This document shows positions 53,298 through 62,720 of a stretch of 64,000 nt of DNA, in pieces; position 1 is the stretch's first letter; each line of letters opens with the position of its first letter. The DNA is from Arthrobacter sp. M2012083 (GTDB lineage Bacteria; Actinomycetota; Actinomycetes; Actinomycetales; Micrococcaceae). Made by a program: the position numbers and the translations under genes. The notes beneath the pieces were generated by a model. That model was given only the letters and a program-made list of their open reading frames with translations. It made no database searches and had not been told where the DNA came from. The DNA lies in NCBI RefSeq assembly GCF_000281065.1, contig NZ_AKKK01000027.1:1-64000 (forward strand), written 5' to 3'.

Positions 53298-54986
53298 ATG
53301 CTGCCTACCGTTAGCGCCATCCTCGAGCTCCCTGTGCTGCGCGCCGCCTCCCCCAGGTTGCTCGGCGGCGCGGCAGGTATTGACGCGCCCGTTCGCTGGG
53401 TGCACGTCAGCGAAATCCTCGACGTCGGCAACTTGCTGTCCGGCGGGGAACTGGTTCTGACCACGGGACTGGAGCTGGAAAAATCCCCGGAAGAATCGGC
53501 GTCGTTCATCCGCTCATTGGAGTCGGCCGGAGCCGCAGGATTGATCGTCGAGCTGGTCGGGCAGCGCCAACGCAGCCGAACGGCCTTGGAGAAAGCCGCC
53601 CGTACGGCAACATTGCCGGTAGTAGTTGTGGAACATCGGGTGCGGTTCGTCCAGGTCACGGAGATCGTCCACAGGATGATCGTGGCTGAACAGTTGGAGC
53701 GCGTGGAACGGGCCCGGGACGTCCATGAAGCATTCACCGTGCTCAGCTTGGAAAGTGCCGACACCCAACGCGTCGTGGAGCAAGCAGCCACCATGATTGG
53801 GGCTTCAGTGGTGCTGGAGGACCTTTCGCACCTGGTGCTTGCCTATGCGGGCCAGCACGTCTCCACCACGGAACTCCTGGGCGATTGGGAGCGACGATCC
53901 AGGACCACGCCCTTCCCGGCGCACACCGCACGGTCCGGACCAGAGCGATGGCTGCAAGCAGCAGTCGGGGTCCGGCAACAGGTCTGGGGCAGGCTGGTGG
54001 TTCCCACACCATCCGCGGCTTTCGACGCCGACGAGGACATGGCGATCATGGTTCTGGAGCGGGCGGCCCAGACCCTGGCGATCAACCGCTTGGCGGACCG
54101 CGATCAACGCGAGCTCAGCCACCACGCACAGGCCGGGCTGTTGAACGCGCTCCGCCAGCCCCGTGGACTCAGCGAAGCCGAGGCACTGGCACGGGCGGGT
54201 TCCTTGGGTTTGAAGCGCTCGCCGTACTACGTCCCCGTGGTTTTCAGGACCGCCCTCCAGGCTTGGGGTTCCCCGGTCCTGCCCGCGGACCCCTTTGCCG
54301 GGCAGCAGGACGAACGCGAACTTCTCGAGCGGCTGGCCAAAGCATTGAAGTCCAGCGCCGGCACAGCCCTGGCAGCAAGCATCCAGTCCGGTTCGGTGGG
54401 GATGATCCTCGCCCTCCCCGCCCGCCAGCAAGAGGAGGCGACCCTGCAAATCCTGGCCGGGGCTGCCGCAGGGCCAGGGGTTGATGCAAACTCCACCGCC
54501 CAACCGAACTCCACCGCCCAACCCCATTCCGCGGTGCCTCCCGCGTGGATCATCGGAGTGGGCCGCATGAAGGCAACGCTTTTGGAAGCCGCGGCCGGCA
54601 TTGACGAAGCCGCCCATGTAGCCGAGAGTGCCGCCACGCTCCGTGAAGCGGGCAAGCCCTACTATCGGGCTACAGACGTGCGCCTTCGAGGGCTTCTGGC
54701 CCTCCTGCGCAAGGATCCCCGCGTTCAGCAATTCGTTGAGTCGGAGTTGTCGGCGGTCCTCCAAGCGGAAGCCGAGGGCAAAGGCGAATACTTGGAACTG
54801 CTGGGGCTTTACCTCGGGTCCGGCGGCAACAAAGCAGCCATGGCACGCAGCGGATACCTCAGCCGCCCCACGCTTTATGCCCGGCTCGCCAAGTTGGAGG
54901 AACTGCTTGCCGTGGACCTGGACGACGCCGAATCGCGAACCTCTCTGCATGTGGCGCTTCTGGCGCACCTCATCCGAGGCCAGTAA
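53298..54986 (+). CDS. PucR-family transcriptional regulator
   Basis: The 562-residue protein has an N-terminal PucR ligand domain (LLGGAAGIDAPVRWVHVSEI; LSGGELVLTTGLELE) and the C-terminal CdaR-type HTH_30 (GLYLGSGGNKAAMARSGYLS, RPTLYARLAKLEELLAVDLD). A short Asn/Ser/Thr/Gln/Pro repeat lies near residues 396-412. PucR activators control purine, GABA and omega-amino acid catabolism. Divergence from mmsA-aminotransferase makes these the probable targets. Confidence 0.92.
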   Translation: MLPTVSAILELPVLRAASPRLLGGAAGIDAPVRWVHVSEILDVGNLLSGGELVLTTGLELEKSPEESASFIRSLESAGAAGLIVELVGQRQRSRTALEKAARTATLPVVVVEHRVRFVQVTEIVHRMIVAEQLERVERARDVHEAFTVLSLESADTQRVVEQAATMIGASVVLEDLSHLVLAYAGQHVSTTELLGDWERRSRTTPFPAHTARSGPERWLQAAVGVRQQVWGRLVVPTPSAAFDADEDMAIMVLERAAQTLAINRLADRDQRELSHHAQAGLLNALRQPRGLSEAEALARAGSLGLKRSPYYVPVVFRTALQAWGSPVLPADPFAGQQDERELLERLAKALKSSAGTALAASIQSGSVGMILALPARQQEEATLQILAGAAAGPGVDANSTAQPNSTAQPHSAVPPAWIIGVGRMKATLLEAAAGIDEAAHVAESAATLREAGKPYYRATDVRLRGLLALLRKDPRVQQFVESELSAVLQAEAEGKGEYLELLGLYLGSGGNKAAMARSGYLSRPTLYARLAKLEELLAVDLDDAESRTSLHVALLAHLIRGQ

Positions 54987-55015
54987 CCTGGCGCCATTGG
55001 TGCGACCATGGACGG

Positions 55016-55933
55016 ATGGCCAAACCCTTCACCCTCACCCAGCTGCGGTACTTCGCCGTGGTGGCGGAACTCGAGAACATGACGGCAGCGGCACAGCGGC
55101 TGATGGTGACGCAGTCTGCTCTATCCGCGGCCATGGCGCAGTTGGAAACGAGCCTGGCCACGCAGCTGTTCGTTCGCCATAAGTCCAGGGGCCTTCGACT
55201 GACACAGAGCGGCCGACAATTCGCCAAGGACATCAAGTCCTTCCTTGAGCAGGCAGATTCGCTGTATGAGTCCGCGCGAGGCCTGTCCACCACGCTGGTT
55301 GGCGAGTTGAAGGTTGGCGTCTTCGCCCCGCTGGCGCCTTTCCGCCTTCCTGCCATCCTGCAGACGTTCGAAACCCGGCATCCCGGCGTCGAAGTCTCCC
55401 TTCTGGAGGCGGACCTGGCCACGTTGCAGGACGCGCTGATGGATGGCCGTTGCGATGTCGCCCTCACCTATGGCCTGGGTCTCGGCAAGGGATTCGCGTA
55501 CAAGGTGGTGGAGCGGGTTCCGCCACACATCCTGGTCCACGAGGGGCACCCGGCGGCGGCACGCCCGGAACGTGAAATCTCGCTGATGGAGCTCGACGGC
55601 GAGCCTTCCGTGGTACTGGACCTTCCGCATAGCCGGGAGTATTACGAGCAGCTCTACGCCATGGCCGGAGTAGTCCAGAATGTCCGGCACCGATTCGCGG
55701 GTTATGAGACCGTACGCTCATTCGTTGCCAAGGGCCACGGCTACGCGATCCTCAATCAGCGGCTGCACAGTGACGTCACTTACTCAGGCGGCAAAGTGGT
55801 CCCCTTGGCTTTGACGGATGCCTTCCCGCCAATCGAGGTGATGTTGGTACGGCCCGAAGGAGTCCAGGCCACCCAACGGGTGTTGGCCTTCGAAGAGACC
55901 TGCCTGAAGCTGTACGGCGCCGTCCGGGACTAG
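55016..55933 (+). CDS. LysR-family transcriptional regulator (amide catabolism region)
   Basis: The 305-residue protein starts FTLTQLRYFAVVAELENMTA with AAQRLMVTQSALSAAMAQLE as HTH and has a LysR effector domain (GELKVGVFAPLAPFRLPAIL; GHGYAILNQRLHSDVTYSGG). It lies 29 bases after pucR and just upstream of the transporter-hydrolase-amidase operon on the same strand, which it probably regulates. Confidence 0.92.
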   Translation: MAKPFTLTQLRYFAVVAELENMTAAAQRLMVTQSALSAAMAQLETSLATQLFVRHKSRGLRLTQSGRQFAKDIKSFLEQADSLYESARGLSTTLVGELKVGVFAPLAPFRLPAILQTFETRHPGVEVSLLEADLATLQDALMDGRCDVALTYGLGLGKGFAYKVVERVPPHILVHEGHPAAARPEREISLMELDGEPSVVLDLPHSREYYEQLYAMAGVVQNVRHRFAGYETVRSFVAKGHGYAILNQRLHSDVTYSGGKVVPLALTDAFPPIEVMLVRPEGVQATQRVLAFEETCLKLYGAVRD

Positions 55934-55988
55934 GTCTTCAGTTATTGAAAAAGTCGATCGCAGAATCAAAAACAATCAATTGGACAGA

Positions 55989-56004
55989 TGTGATCCGCGT
56001 CACC
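55989..56004. promoter_or_regulatory. CRP/GlxR-type binding site
   Basis: TGTGATCCGCGTCACC fits TGTGA-N6-TCACA with one mismatch. It lies 55 bases after the LysR stop and about 117 bases before the small ORF start, so it may link the amide operon to cAMP-dependent or carbon control. AT-rich sequence precedes it. Confidence 0.6.
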
Positions 56005-56120
56005 GAAGGTTGAACAAGTCCAGCATCTGCACCACCGGGCAATGTCCCCACAGTGCCCGCCGTTGCAGTAGAAGTCACCCAGCTGGACCTCCGTTTGCCA
56101 TCTTGATCAGAGGAGATTCG

Positions 56121-56270
56121 ATGGTACAGAACAGCGTAGAAAGTGTCCGCGTGGTTTCGGCCCACGGACCCATCCGCAACAACCAGGCAATATTCACCGA
56201 AATCATTTCCCACAGCCGAAACATCGGATCGGCAGCAGGAAATCTGAGCAACCTAGCGTGGCTGTCATGA
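56121..56270 (+). CDS. Small protein, 49 residues, coupled to the MHS transporter
   Basis: ATG at 56121 has an excellent ribosome binding site (AGAGGAGATTCG). The peptide begins MVQNSVESVRVVSAHGPIRN and ends in SAAGNLSNLAWLS. Its TGA overlaps the ATG of the MHS transporter (ATGA), which has no own ribosome binding site. It has no long hydrophobic segment, so it is probably cytoplasmic. It may be a translational leader or a functional small protein; no family is recognised. Confidence 0.65.
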   Translation: MVQNSVESVRVVSAHGPIRNNQAIFTEIISHSRNIGSAAGNLSNLAWLS

Positions 56271-57628
56271 CCCTCAACAAGCTCGCCGGGCAAGAATCGG
56301 CCCAAAATCCGGCACCCGCCACGCCCACCACCAATGGCAATGTCCAGCCCCACCACAAATCCACAACCATGCAGAAGCGTGTTCTGGCTGGCGGCAGCGT
56401 CGGCCAGTTCATCGAGTTCTACGACTTCACCCTCTACGGCCTCACGGCTGTGGTGTTCTCCCAACTCTTCTTCCCGGGAAGCAACCCGCTGACGGCAATG
56501 CTGGCCACGTTCGCCACGTTCGGCGTAGCTTTCGTGGTCCGCCCCCTCGGTGGCCTGTTCTTCGGCGCACTGGGTGACCGGATCGGTCGGCGCCGGGTCC
56601 TCACCATCACCCTCATCGCGATCGGCGGCGCCACGGCCCTCATGGGGTTGCTCCCCACGTACGCTCAAATCGGAGCTTGGGCCCCGGCCCTCCTGGTGCT
56701 CTGCCGGCTAATCCAAGGATTCTCCGCGGGGGGCGAATCCGTTGGTGCGCCGTCCTTCGTGTTCGAGCATGCGCCCGTCAGCAAGAGAGGTTTCTGGCTC
56801 AACATCACCATCGCAGCAACGGCGCTGCCATCGGTGGTGGCGGGCTCCATGATCCTGATCCTCAGCCAGTCCATGCCCAACTCTGCCTTCATGGAATGGG
56901 GATGGCGTTTGCCGTTCCTGCTCGCCCTTCCCCTCGCCTTGTTCGGAGTGTGGATCCGCAGCCGCACCGAAGAAAGCGATGTCTTCAAAGAGGCGCAGTC
57001 CGGGCAGACCAAGGAATTCAGCCCCATCCGTGAGGCCTTCCGCGAAAACAAGCTTCGGATGCTGCAGGTCATCTTCGTGATGGGCCTGACAGCCATGGGC
57101 TTCTACTTCCTTTCCGCCTACTTCGTCTCATATGTCCAGACCACAGGAAAACTCAGCCGCGAGCAGTCATTGATGGTCAACGCCGCGGCACTGGCACTCT
57201 ATGCCGTACTCCTGCCGATCGGTGGACGACTCGGGGATCGTTTCGGCCGCAAGCCAATGTTGATCGCCGGGTCCGCTGCCCTGGCTTTGCTGTCCATCCC
57301 GAGCTTCATGCTCGTGACCAGCGGCAGCCTGCCCCTTGCACTGCTCGGCCAGTCAATCTTCGTAGTGGCACTCTGCATTTACGGTGGCGGCTGCTACACG
57401 TTCTTCGTCGAAATCTTTACCACCAAGACACGCTTCACCTCGGCAGCTGTTAGTTACAACGGCGCCTACGCGATCTTTGGCGGCACCGCTCCGCTGATCG
57501 GCACCGCACTGGTAGGCGCTACCGGGGTACCGCACGCGCCGGGACTGTACATGGCGGCAGCTGCCGCCGTCGTACTTCTCCTGATCCTCTTCACCAAGGT
57601 GCCTGAGACCCGCGGCCGCATGGGCTGA
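56267..57628 (+). CDS. MHS-family MFS transporter (metabolite:H+ symporter)
   Basis: The protein has 453 residues from ATG 56267. Landmarks of the MHS group are AGGSVGQFIEFYDFTLYGLT, the loop GALGDRIGRRRVLTITLIAI, RLIQGFSAGGESVGAPSFVF and GGRLGDRFGRKPMLIAGS. The group includes shikimate, proline/betaine, alpha-ketoglutarate and citrate symporters. Genomic placement before an amidohydrolase and amidase suggests uptake of an amide or carbamoyl compound. An in-frame GTG at 56258 is a less likely start. Confidence 0.9.
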   Translation: MTLNKLAGQESAQNPAPATPTTNGNVQPHHKSTTMQKRVLAGGSVGQFIEFYDFTLYGLTAVVFSQLFFPGSNPLTAMLATFATFGVAFVVRPLGGLFFGALGDRIGRRRVLTITLIAIGGATALMGLLPTYAQIGAWAPALLVLCRLIQGFSAGGESVGAPSFVFEHAPVSKRGFWLNITIAATALPSVVAGSMILILSQSMPNSAFMEWGWRLPFLLALPLALFGVWIRSRTEESDVFKEAQSGQTKEFSPIREAFRENKLRMLQVIFVMGLTAMGFYFLSAYFVSYVQTTGKLSREQSLMVNAAALALYAVLLPIGGRLGDRFGRKPMLIAGSAALALLSIPSFMLVTSGSLPLALLGQSIFVVALCIYGGGCYTFFVEIFTTKTRFTSAAVSYNGAYAIFGGTAPLIGTALVGATGVPHAPGLYMAAAAAVVLLLILFTKVPETRGRMG

Positions 57629-57672
57629 GACCCACCGCACGCACTGCACTTCAAAGAACTCTAAGGACCTCC

Positions 57673-58905
57673 ATGACTTCCTCAGCTTTTCTCCACGACT
57701 TCCACCATGTGGCCACCATCGGCGCCACAGCCAACAACGGCGTGGACCGCCAAGCCGCGACGCCGGATGATGCAAAGACCCGGGCCTGGTTTGGGCAGTG
57801 GATTCACGACGCCGGATGGCAGCTTCAGGTGGATGGCATCGGCAATATGTTCGGGCTGCTTGAGTGGACGCCCGGGGCACCCTTCATCCTGATCGGCTCC
57901 CATCTGGACAGTCAGCCATTGGGTGGCCGATTCGACGGCGCCTACGGAGTCATCGCAGCCCTGCATGCGGCCAGGGCCATTGACCTCGAAGTCAGGGCGG
58001 CCGGCACTGCGCCCCGCTTCAACCTGGCCGTCGTCAACTGGTTCAACGAGGAAGGTGGCAGGTTCGCACCCTCCGTCATGGGAAGTTCCGTTTTCACGGG
58101 GCTGTTTGACCGTGAACAGATGTTGTCCGTCAAAGATCTCCAAGGCGTCTCAGTCCGCGAGGCATTGGAAGGCATTGGCTACCTCGGCACGGACGCGGGA
58201 CCGAAGGCCGCGGGCTACGCGGAAATCCATATAGAGCAGGGCCGCATCCTGGAACGGGAGGGAATCAGCATTGGACTGGTGGACAGCAGCTGGTACACGC
58301 AGAAGCTGGACATTGAAGTGCTGGGCGAACAGTCCCACACTGGCGCAACAGCCATGGCAGACCGCCACGATGCCCTGGTGGCGGCATCGAAAATCATCCT
58401 GATGGTCCACGAGGTCACCAGAGACTTCGACGAGGAAGCACTGGTCTCTTCCGTAGGCCAGCTGACGTTGGAGCCCAACTCGCCCATCGTCGTCGCACGC
58501 CGTGTGCACCTGGTGGCGGATTTGAGGTCCGGCGACCCCGAGATCGTCAATGCGGCACGGGCCAGGTTGCTGGCCGACATCGGGAAACTGGCCGCTGAAC
58601 ATGACATCAAGGTCAACGTCAAAGACTTCGATATCCGCCCCATCCGGCGATTCCCGGAAGCCGGGCTGGAACTGTCAGCCAAGATCGCGGCCAACCTTGG
58701 GCTGTCTTCCCGCCGCATCCAGACCATGGCCGGGCACGATTCCGTGGCCATGAACACTGCCGTTCCGTCAGTGATGTTGTTTATCCCGAGCGTGGACGGC
58801 GTATCCCACTGCGAGCGCGAATTTACCAGCGACGAGGATATGGTGACGGGCGTGCAGATGCTGACGGGTGTTGCCCGGGAGCTGGTACAGGGAGAGCTGG
58901 CGTGA
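57673..58905 (+). CDS. M20-family amidohydrolase (N-carbamoyl-beta-alanine / allantoate amidohydrolase type)
   Basis: The 410-residue enzyme has the metal-binding segments ILIGSHLDSQPLGGRFDGAY, NWFNEEGGRFAPSVMGSSVF and AEIHIEQGRILEREGISIGL, the dimerisation-domain region LGEQSHTGATAMADRHDALV, and the C-terminal MAGHDSVAMN. Members hydrolyse N-carbamoyl amino acids or ureidoglycolate-type compounds. If it forms beta-alanine it would feed the aminotransferase-mmsA pair next door; this is inference. Its stop overlaps the amidase start by four bases. Confidence 0.9.
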   Translation: MTSSAFLHDFHHVATIGATANNGVDRQAATPDDAKTRAWFGQWIHDAGWQLQVDGIGNMFGLLEWTPGAPFILIGSHLDSQPLGGRFDGAYGVIAALHAARAIDLEVRAAGTAPRFNLAVVNWFNEEGGRFAPSVMGSSVFTGLFDREQMLSVKDLQGVSVREALEGIGYLGTDAGPKAAGYAEIHIEQGRILEREGISIGLVDSSWYTQKLDIEVLGEQSHTGATAMADRHDALVAASKIILMVHEVTRDFDEEALVSSVGQLTLEPNSPIVVARRVHLVADLRSGDPEIVNAARARLLADIGKLAAEHDIKVNVKDFDIRPIRRFPEAGLELSAKIAANLGLSSRRIQTMAGHDSVAMNTAVPSVMLFIPSVDGVSHCEREFTSDEDMVTGVQMLTGVARELVQGELA

Positions 58906-60338
58906 CCGCGTTGCACTACCTCGATGCCAGTACGGCCCTGGGTTTGTTCCGGCGTCGCGAGCTCTCCCCGGTGGAACTACTGCAAGCGGTGATCGAGCGC
59001 ATCGGGGAGGTAAACGGCGGCATCAATGCGTTGACGGAGACACTCTTTGAGGAAGCCCTGCCGGCCGCACGAAAGGCAGCCACCCAGTACGCCCGCGGCC
59101 GGGACATTACTCCCCTGCTGGGATTGCCGGTGGCCGCAAAGGAAAAGCACGGACTCCAAGGCCGCACGCTTTCCCAAGGTCTCCTCATGCGGAAGGACAC
59201 CATTGCAGCGGCCGACCATCCTGTGATTGACAGGATTCGTCGGGCCGGCGGGATCATCCACGCCCGAACCACCACGCCCGAATTGAGCTGCGCCACTGTG
59301 ACGCACAGCCCGCTCTGGGGTGTCACCCGAAACCCGTGGAACCAGCAGTTCTCCCCCGGTGGGTCATCGGGAGGTTCCGGCGCGGCGTTGGCTGCCGGGT
59401 TCGCGCCTCTGGCTACGGCTTCCGACATCGCTGGATCGACCCGATTGCCGGCGTCGTTCACCGGAACAGTTGGCTACAAGGCGCCGTACGGAAGAATTCC
59501 AGGGTTGGCCCCGTTGTCAGCGGACCACTACCGTGGTGATGGGCCCATGGCACGCACCGTGGCAGATACGGCATTACTGGCTAACATCATGTCCGGGCGG
59601 CACCCCGGTGATCACACCACAGTGGCCGACGCGGCGTCGATAACACCGGATCCGACAACGGTGGCCGGCTTGCGGATCGCGCTTTGCCTACGTTTGGGCA
59701 ATTACCCGGTAGCTCCCGATGTCGAGGCCAACACCCGTCGAGTGGCGGAAGCACTGACGGCGGCGGGGGCCGTGGTGGAGGAGATCGTCCTCCCTTGGAC
59801 AGTCGAGGACATCAGCAGAACCATGTTTACGCACTTCGGATATCTGCTGGGTCCGGCAATGGAGGACGAAACGGCCGGTAGCGAGCCACAGCTTGCTGCG
59901 TACACGAGACGTTTCATGGCTGATGCCCGCGCTGCAGCCAAGGCCAACCGCTATGTGGACGGGCTGCGGGCCGAAACCCTCCTGCAGGCGCAGTTGGCAG
60001 AGGCCATGACCGGCTTCCACGCCTTGCTGTGTCCGGCCTCTGCTATTCCAGCCTTGGACGCGGATGCCGACTATCTCAACGGAATCGACACCGGTGGCCA
60101 ACACCTCAGCCATTACTGGCAAGCGCATATGACCGCGCCGTTCAACATTGCCAATCGATGCCCGGTCCTGGCCGTTCCCAGCGGTATGGCAGACTGCGGT
60201 ATTCCCACGGGGGTGCAGATCGTGGGCCATCCGTTCGATGACGCGACCGTATTCCACATCGGTGCAGCCGTGGAATCAGTGCTTCCGTGGGCTGATCGCC
60301 ACCCCATGGCACCCGAATTGGCAGAGCACTCCGGGTAA
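58902..60338 (+). CDS. Amidase (amidase-signature family)
   Basis: The 478-residue enzyme has the Ser-Ser-Lys catalytic set: Lys in GLPVAAKEKHGLQG, the cis-Ser region FSPGGSSGGSGAALAAGFAP, and the nucleophile region LATASDIAGSTRLPASFTGT. The usual GGGS motif reads DIAGS here. The start is GTG 58902. It likely releases ammonia from an amide carried in by the MHS transporter; the substrate is unknown. The stop is ten bases before the convergent LLM oxidoreductase stop. Confidence 0.92.
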   Translation: MTALHYLDASTALGLFRRRELSPVELLQAVIERIGEVNGGINALTETLFEEALPAARKAATQYARGRDITPLLGLPVAAKEKHGLQGRTLSQGLLMRKDTIAAADHPVIDRIRRAGGIIHARTTTPELSCATVTHSPLWGVTRNPWNQQFSPGGSSGGSGAALAAGFAPLATASDIAGSTRLPASFTGTVGYKAPYGRIPGLAPLSADHYRGDGPMARTVADTALLANIMSGRHPGDHTTVADAASITPDPTTVAGLRIALCLRLGNYPVAPDVEANTRRVAEALTAAGAVVEEIVLPWTVEDISRTMFTHFGYLLGPAMEDETAGSEPQLAAYTRRFMADARAAAKANRYVDGLRAETLLQAQLAEAMTGFHALLCPASAIPALDADADYLNGIDTGGQHLSHYWQAHMTAPFNIANRCPVLAVPSGMADCGIPTGVQIVGHPFDDATVFHIGAAVESVLPWADRHPMAPELAEHSG

Positions 60339-60347
60339 CGGACTGCC

Positions 60348-61337
60348 CTACGCGCTCACCAGCCCCGCAACCTCGGCTACGAGTTCCACCGACCGCAGGC
60401 GCTCTTCGGTGCCGATGCTCTGGTGCGCCACGATCAGTTCATCGGCATCGGCGAACGCCGCGAACTCGTCAAGGTAATCGCGCACCACATCCTTGGTGCC
60501 CACGGCGGAGAACTTCATCATTTGGGCGATGTGCTGGCCCTGCGGGGAATCGAGGACCATGTCTGCTTCGTCGTCGGTGAATTCGCGGCCGCCGCCAAAG
60601 AACAGTGAGACACGGGCGCGCTTCACGGCGAGGTGGATGGCTTGGGCCTCGGCGTTGGAGTCCGCGGCGGTGACGTTCACGCCGGCGATCACGTGCGGCT
60701 CGGACAGCTGGTCCGAGGGCTGGAATTCGCGGCGATAGACAGCAACGGCATCCTGGAGCGCGGCGGGGGCAAAGTGAGAAGCGAAGGCGTACGGAAGGCC
60801 AAGTTGGGCGGCCAGCTGGGCACCGAACAGCGAGGACCCCAGGATGTACAGCGGCACGTTGGTGCCCTTGCCCGGTGTCGCTTCAACACCCTGGATGCGG
60901 GTGGGACCAGTGAGGTAGCCCTGCAATTCCAGGACATCCTGCGGGAACCTGTCCGAGGACGTGTGGTCGCGGCGCAGCGCACGCATGGTGTTCTGGTCAC
61001 TGCCAGGGGCACGGCCGAGACCGAGGTCGATCCGCCCCGGGTGCAGCGTTTCCAACGTGCCGAACTGCTCAGCGATGGTCAGGGGCGAGTGGTTTGGCAG
61101 CATGACGCCACCGGCACCCAGGCGGATGGTTTTGGTGTGGGCGGCAACGTGGGCGATCAGCACGCTGGTGGCAGAGGAGGCAATCGCGGACATGTTGTGG
61201 TGCTCGGCGTACCAGACCCGCCGATAGCCCAGCTCTTCGGCTTTCTGCGCCATTGCCACGCTGCCCGCGAGGCTTTCCGCCACTGTCTGGCCCTTCCCGA
61301 TGGTTGCCAGGTCGAGGATGGAAAGAGGAACAGTCAC
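60348..61337 (-). CDS. LLM-class flavin-dependent oxidoreductase (luciferase-like)
   Basis: The 329-residue enzyme has the MsnO8-like layout: [79 protein letters not shown]. These segments bind FMN or F420-type cofactors in the TIM barrel. I set the start at GTG 61337 behind GAAAGG; the frame to 61619 is an unconserved extension. No specific substrate can be given. Confidence 0.9.
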   Translation of the reverse strand: MTVPLSILDLATIGKGQTVAESLAGSVAMAQKAEELGYRRVWYAEHHNMSAIASSATSVLIAHVAAHTKTIRLGAGGVMLPNHSPLTIAEQFGTLETLHPGRIDLGLGRAPGSDQNTMRALRRDHTSSDRFPQDVLELQGYLTGPTRIQGVEATPGKGTNVPLYILGSSLFGAQLAAQLGLPYAFASHFAPAALQDAVAVYRREFQPSDQLSEPHVIAGVNVTAADSNAEAQAIHLAVKRARVSLFFGGGREFTDDEADMVLDSPQGQHIAQMMKFSAVGTKDVVRDYLDEFAAFADADELIVAHQSIGTEERLRSVELVAEVAGLVSA

Positions 61338-61628
61338 AGGAAAGGCCTTTCGGTACGTTTTTGCGCCCGCATGGTTGATGGCCGGGCACTCTAGCGATAA
61401 CGACGACGACGCCCGGCTTATTTCTGTGAGTTGCGTCGCGCGCTTCTTTCCCACGGATTCGCGGCAGTTTTGTGACCCCGTTCGACGCCCGATTAACCGC
61501 CGTGAACCCCTGTATCCCAGCGTTTCAGATCGCTTTGACCGGCTCCCGATAGCTGACGGATAGTTGCAGCCACAAGTACGCATCAGCCCACCCTGTCCCG
61601 ATGATCCGGACGAACCCAAGGAGAAATA

Positions 61629-62624
61629 ATGGCACGCTTTGCTCTCAAGACCGGCGCCACCGCGGCGCTGGCCGCTACGGCGTTACTGGGGCTGGCGGCC
61701 TGCTCCGATCCCGGGGCGACGGCCGCAACGGGGGCTACCCCGCAGGGATCTGCAAGTGCGAGCACTTCATCAAGCACCAAAGAGTTCAACCTGACCCCGC
61801 AGCAGGACCGCATCAAGGTGACGGTGGACTCCGCCGCAGCCGCACTGGTTCCCGACGCCATCAAAGCGGACGGCAAGCTGACCGTGGTGACCACCGGCGG
61901 CACTCCCCCGCTGAGTACCTTCGCCACGGACAACAAGACGCTCATCGGCAGCGAAGTGGACATTGCCTACGCAGTGGGTGAGAGCCTGGGCCTTCAGGTG
62001 GAAGTGCTGCCGGTGGCGTGGGCAGACTGGCCGCTTGGCGTCGAATCCGGCAAGTACGAGGCCGTCCTCTCCAACGTCACCGTGACCGAGGCGCGTAAGC
62101 AGAAGTTCGACTTCGCCACGTACCGCAACGATCTCCTGGGCTTCTACGCCAAGACCGACTCGGACATCTCCACCATCAAGGAAGCCAAGGATGTGGCCGG
62201 TAAGCGCATCATCGTCGGCTCGGGCACCAACCAGGAAGCCATTCTGGTGCGCTGGGACGAGGAGAACAAGAAGAACGGCTTGAAGCCGGTTGAGTTCCAG
62301 TATTACGACGACGATTCCGCCTCCCAGCTCGCCCTCCAGTCAGGCCGCGCGGACCTGACGTTCGGACCCAATGCTTCCGCGGCGTACAAGGCTGCGAAAG
62401 ATGGAAAGACCAAGGAAGTGGGCACACTCGAAGGCGGCTGGCCACTGAAGGCCGAAATTGCCTTCACAACCCAGAAGGGCAACGGCCTCGCCGTCGCCGC
62501 CCAGGCTGCACTCAACACACTCATCAAGGACGGCAGCTACGCCAAGATCCTGGACCGCTGGGGACTCTCATCCGAGGCCATTCCGGCGTCCGAGCTGAAC
62601 CCGGCAGGCCTGCCCAAGAAGTAG
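61629..62624 (+). CDS. Amino-acid ABC transporter substrate-binding lipoprotein (orphan)
   Basis: The 331-residue protein has a lipoprotein signal ([20 protein letters not shown] then ACSD, lipobox LAAC) with a Ser/Thr-rich linker, then the family 3 binding fold: [86 protein letters not shown] lies before the ATG. No permease or ATPase genes are adjacent, and a terminator follows, so it works with components encoded elsewhere. Confidence 0.92.
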   Translation: MARFALKTGATAALAATALLGLAACSDPGATAATGATPQGSASASTSSSTKEFNLTPQQDRIKVTVDSAAAALVPDAIKADGKLTVVTTGGTPPLSTFATDNKTLIGSEVDIAYAVGESLGLQVEVLPVAWADWPLGVESGKYEAVLSNVTVTEARKQKFDFATYRNDLLGFYAKTDSDISTIKEAKDVAGKRIIVGSGTNQEAILVRWDEENKKNGLKPVEFQYYDDDSASQLALQSGRADLTFGPNASAAYKAAKDGKTKEVGTLEGGWPLKAEIAFTTQKGNGLAVAAQAALNTLIKDGSYAKILDRWGLSSEAIPASELNPAGLPKK

Positions 62625-62656
62625 GAACCGCTGTGGCAGGGTACCCTGCCGACGCC

Positions 62657-62692
62657 GAATCCCCGCCGGACACCAACCGGCGGGGATTCTTG
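62657..62692 (+). terminator. Terminator after the substrate-binding lipoprotein
   Basis: GAATCCCCGCCGG pairs perfectly with CCGGCGGGGATTC across a seven-base loop and is followed by TTGTG. Confidence 0.85.
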
Positions 62693-62720
62693 TGCGCTCA
62701 CCCGACTGAGTTGGGTGCGG

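Noticed and set aside
60348..61619. 423-residue LLM oxidoreductase starting at 61619
   Set aside because: The first 94 residues are Ser/Arg-rich and unlike the family; GTG 61337 with GAAAGG upstream gives the normal length.
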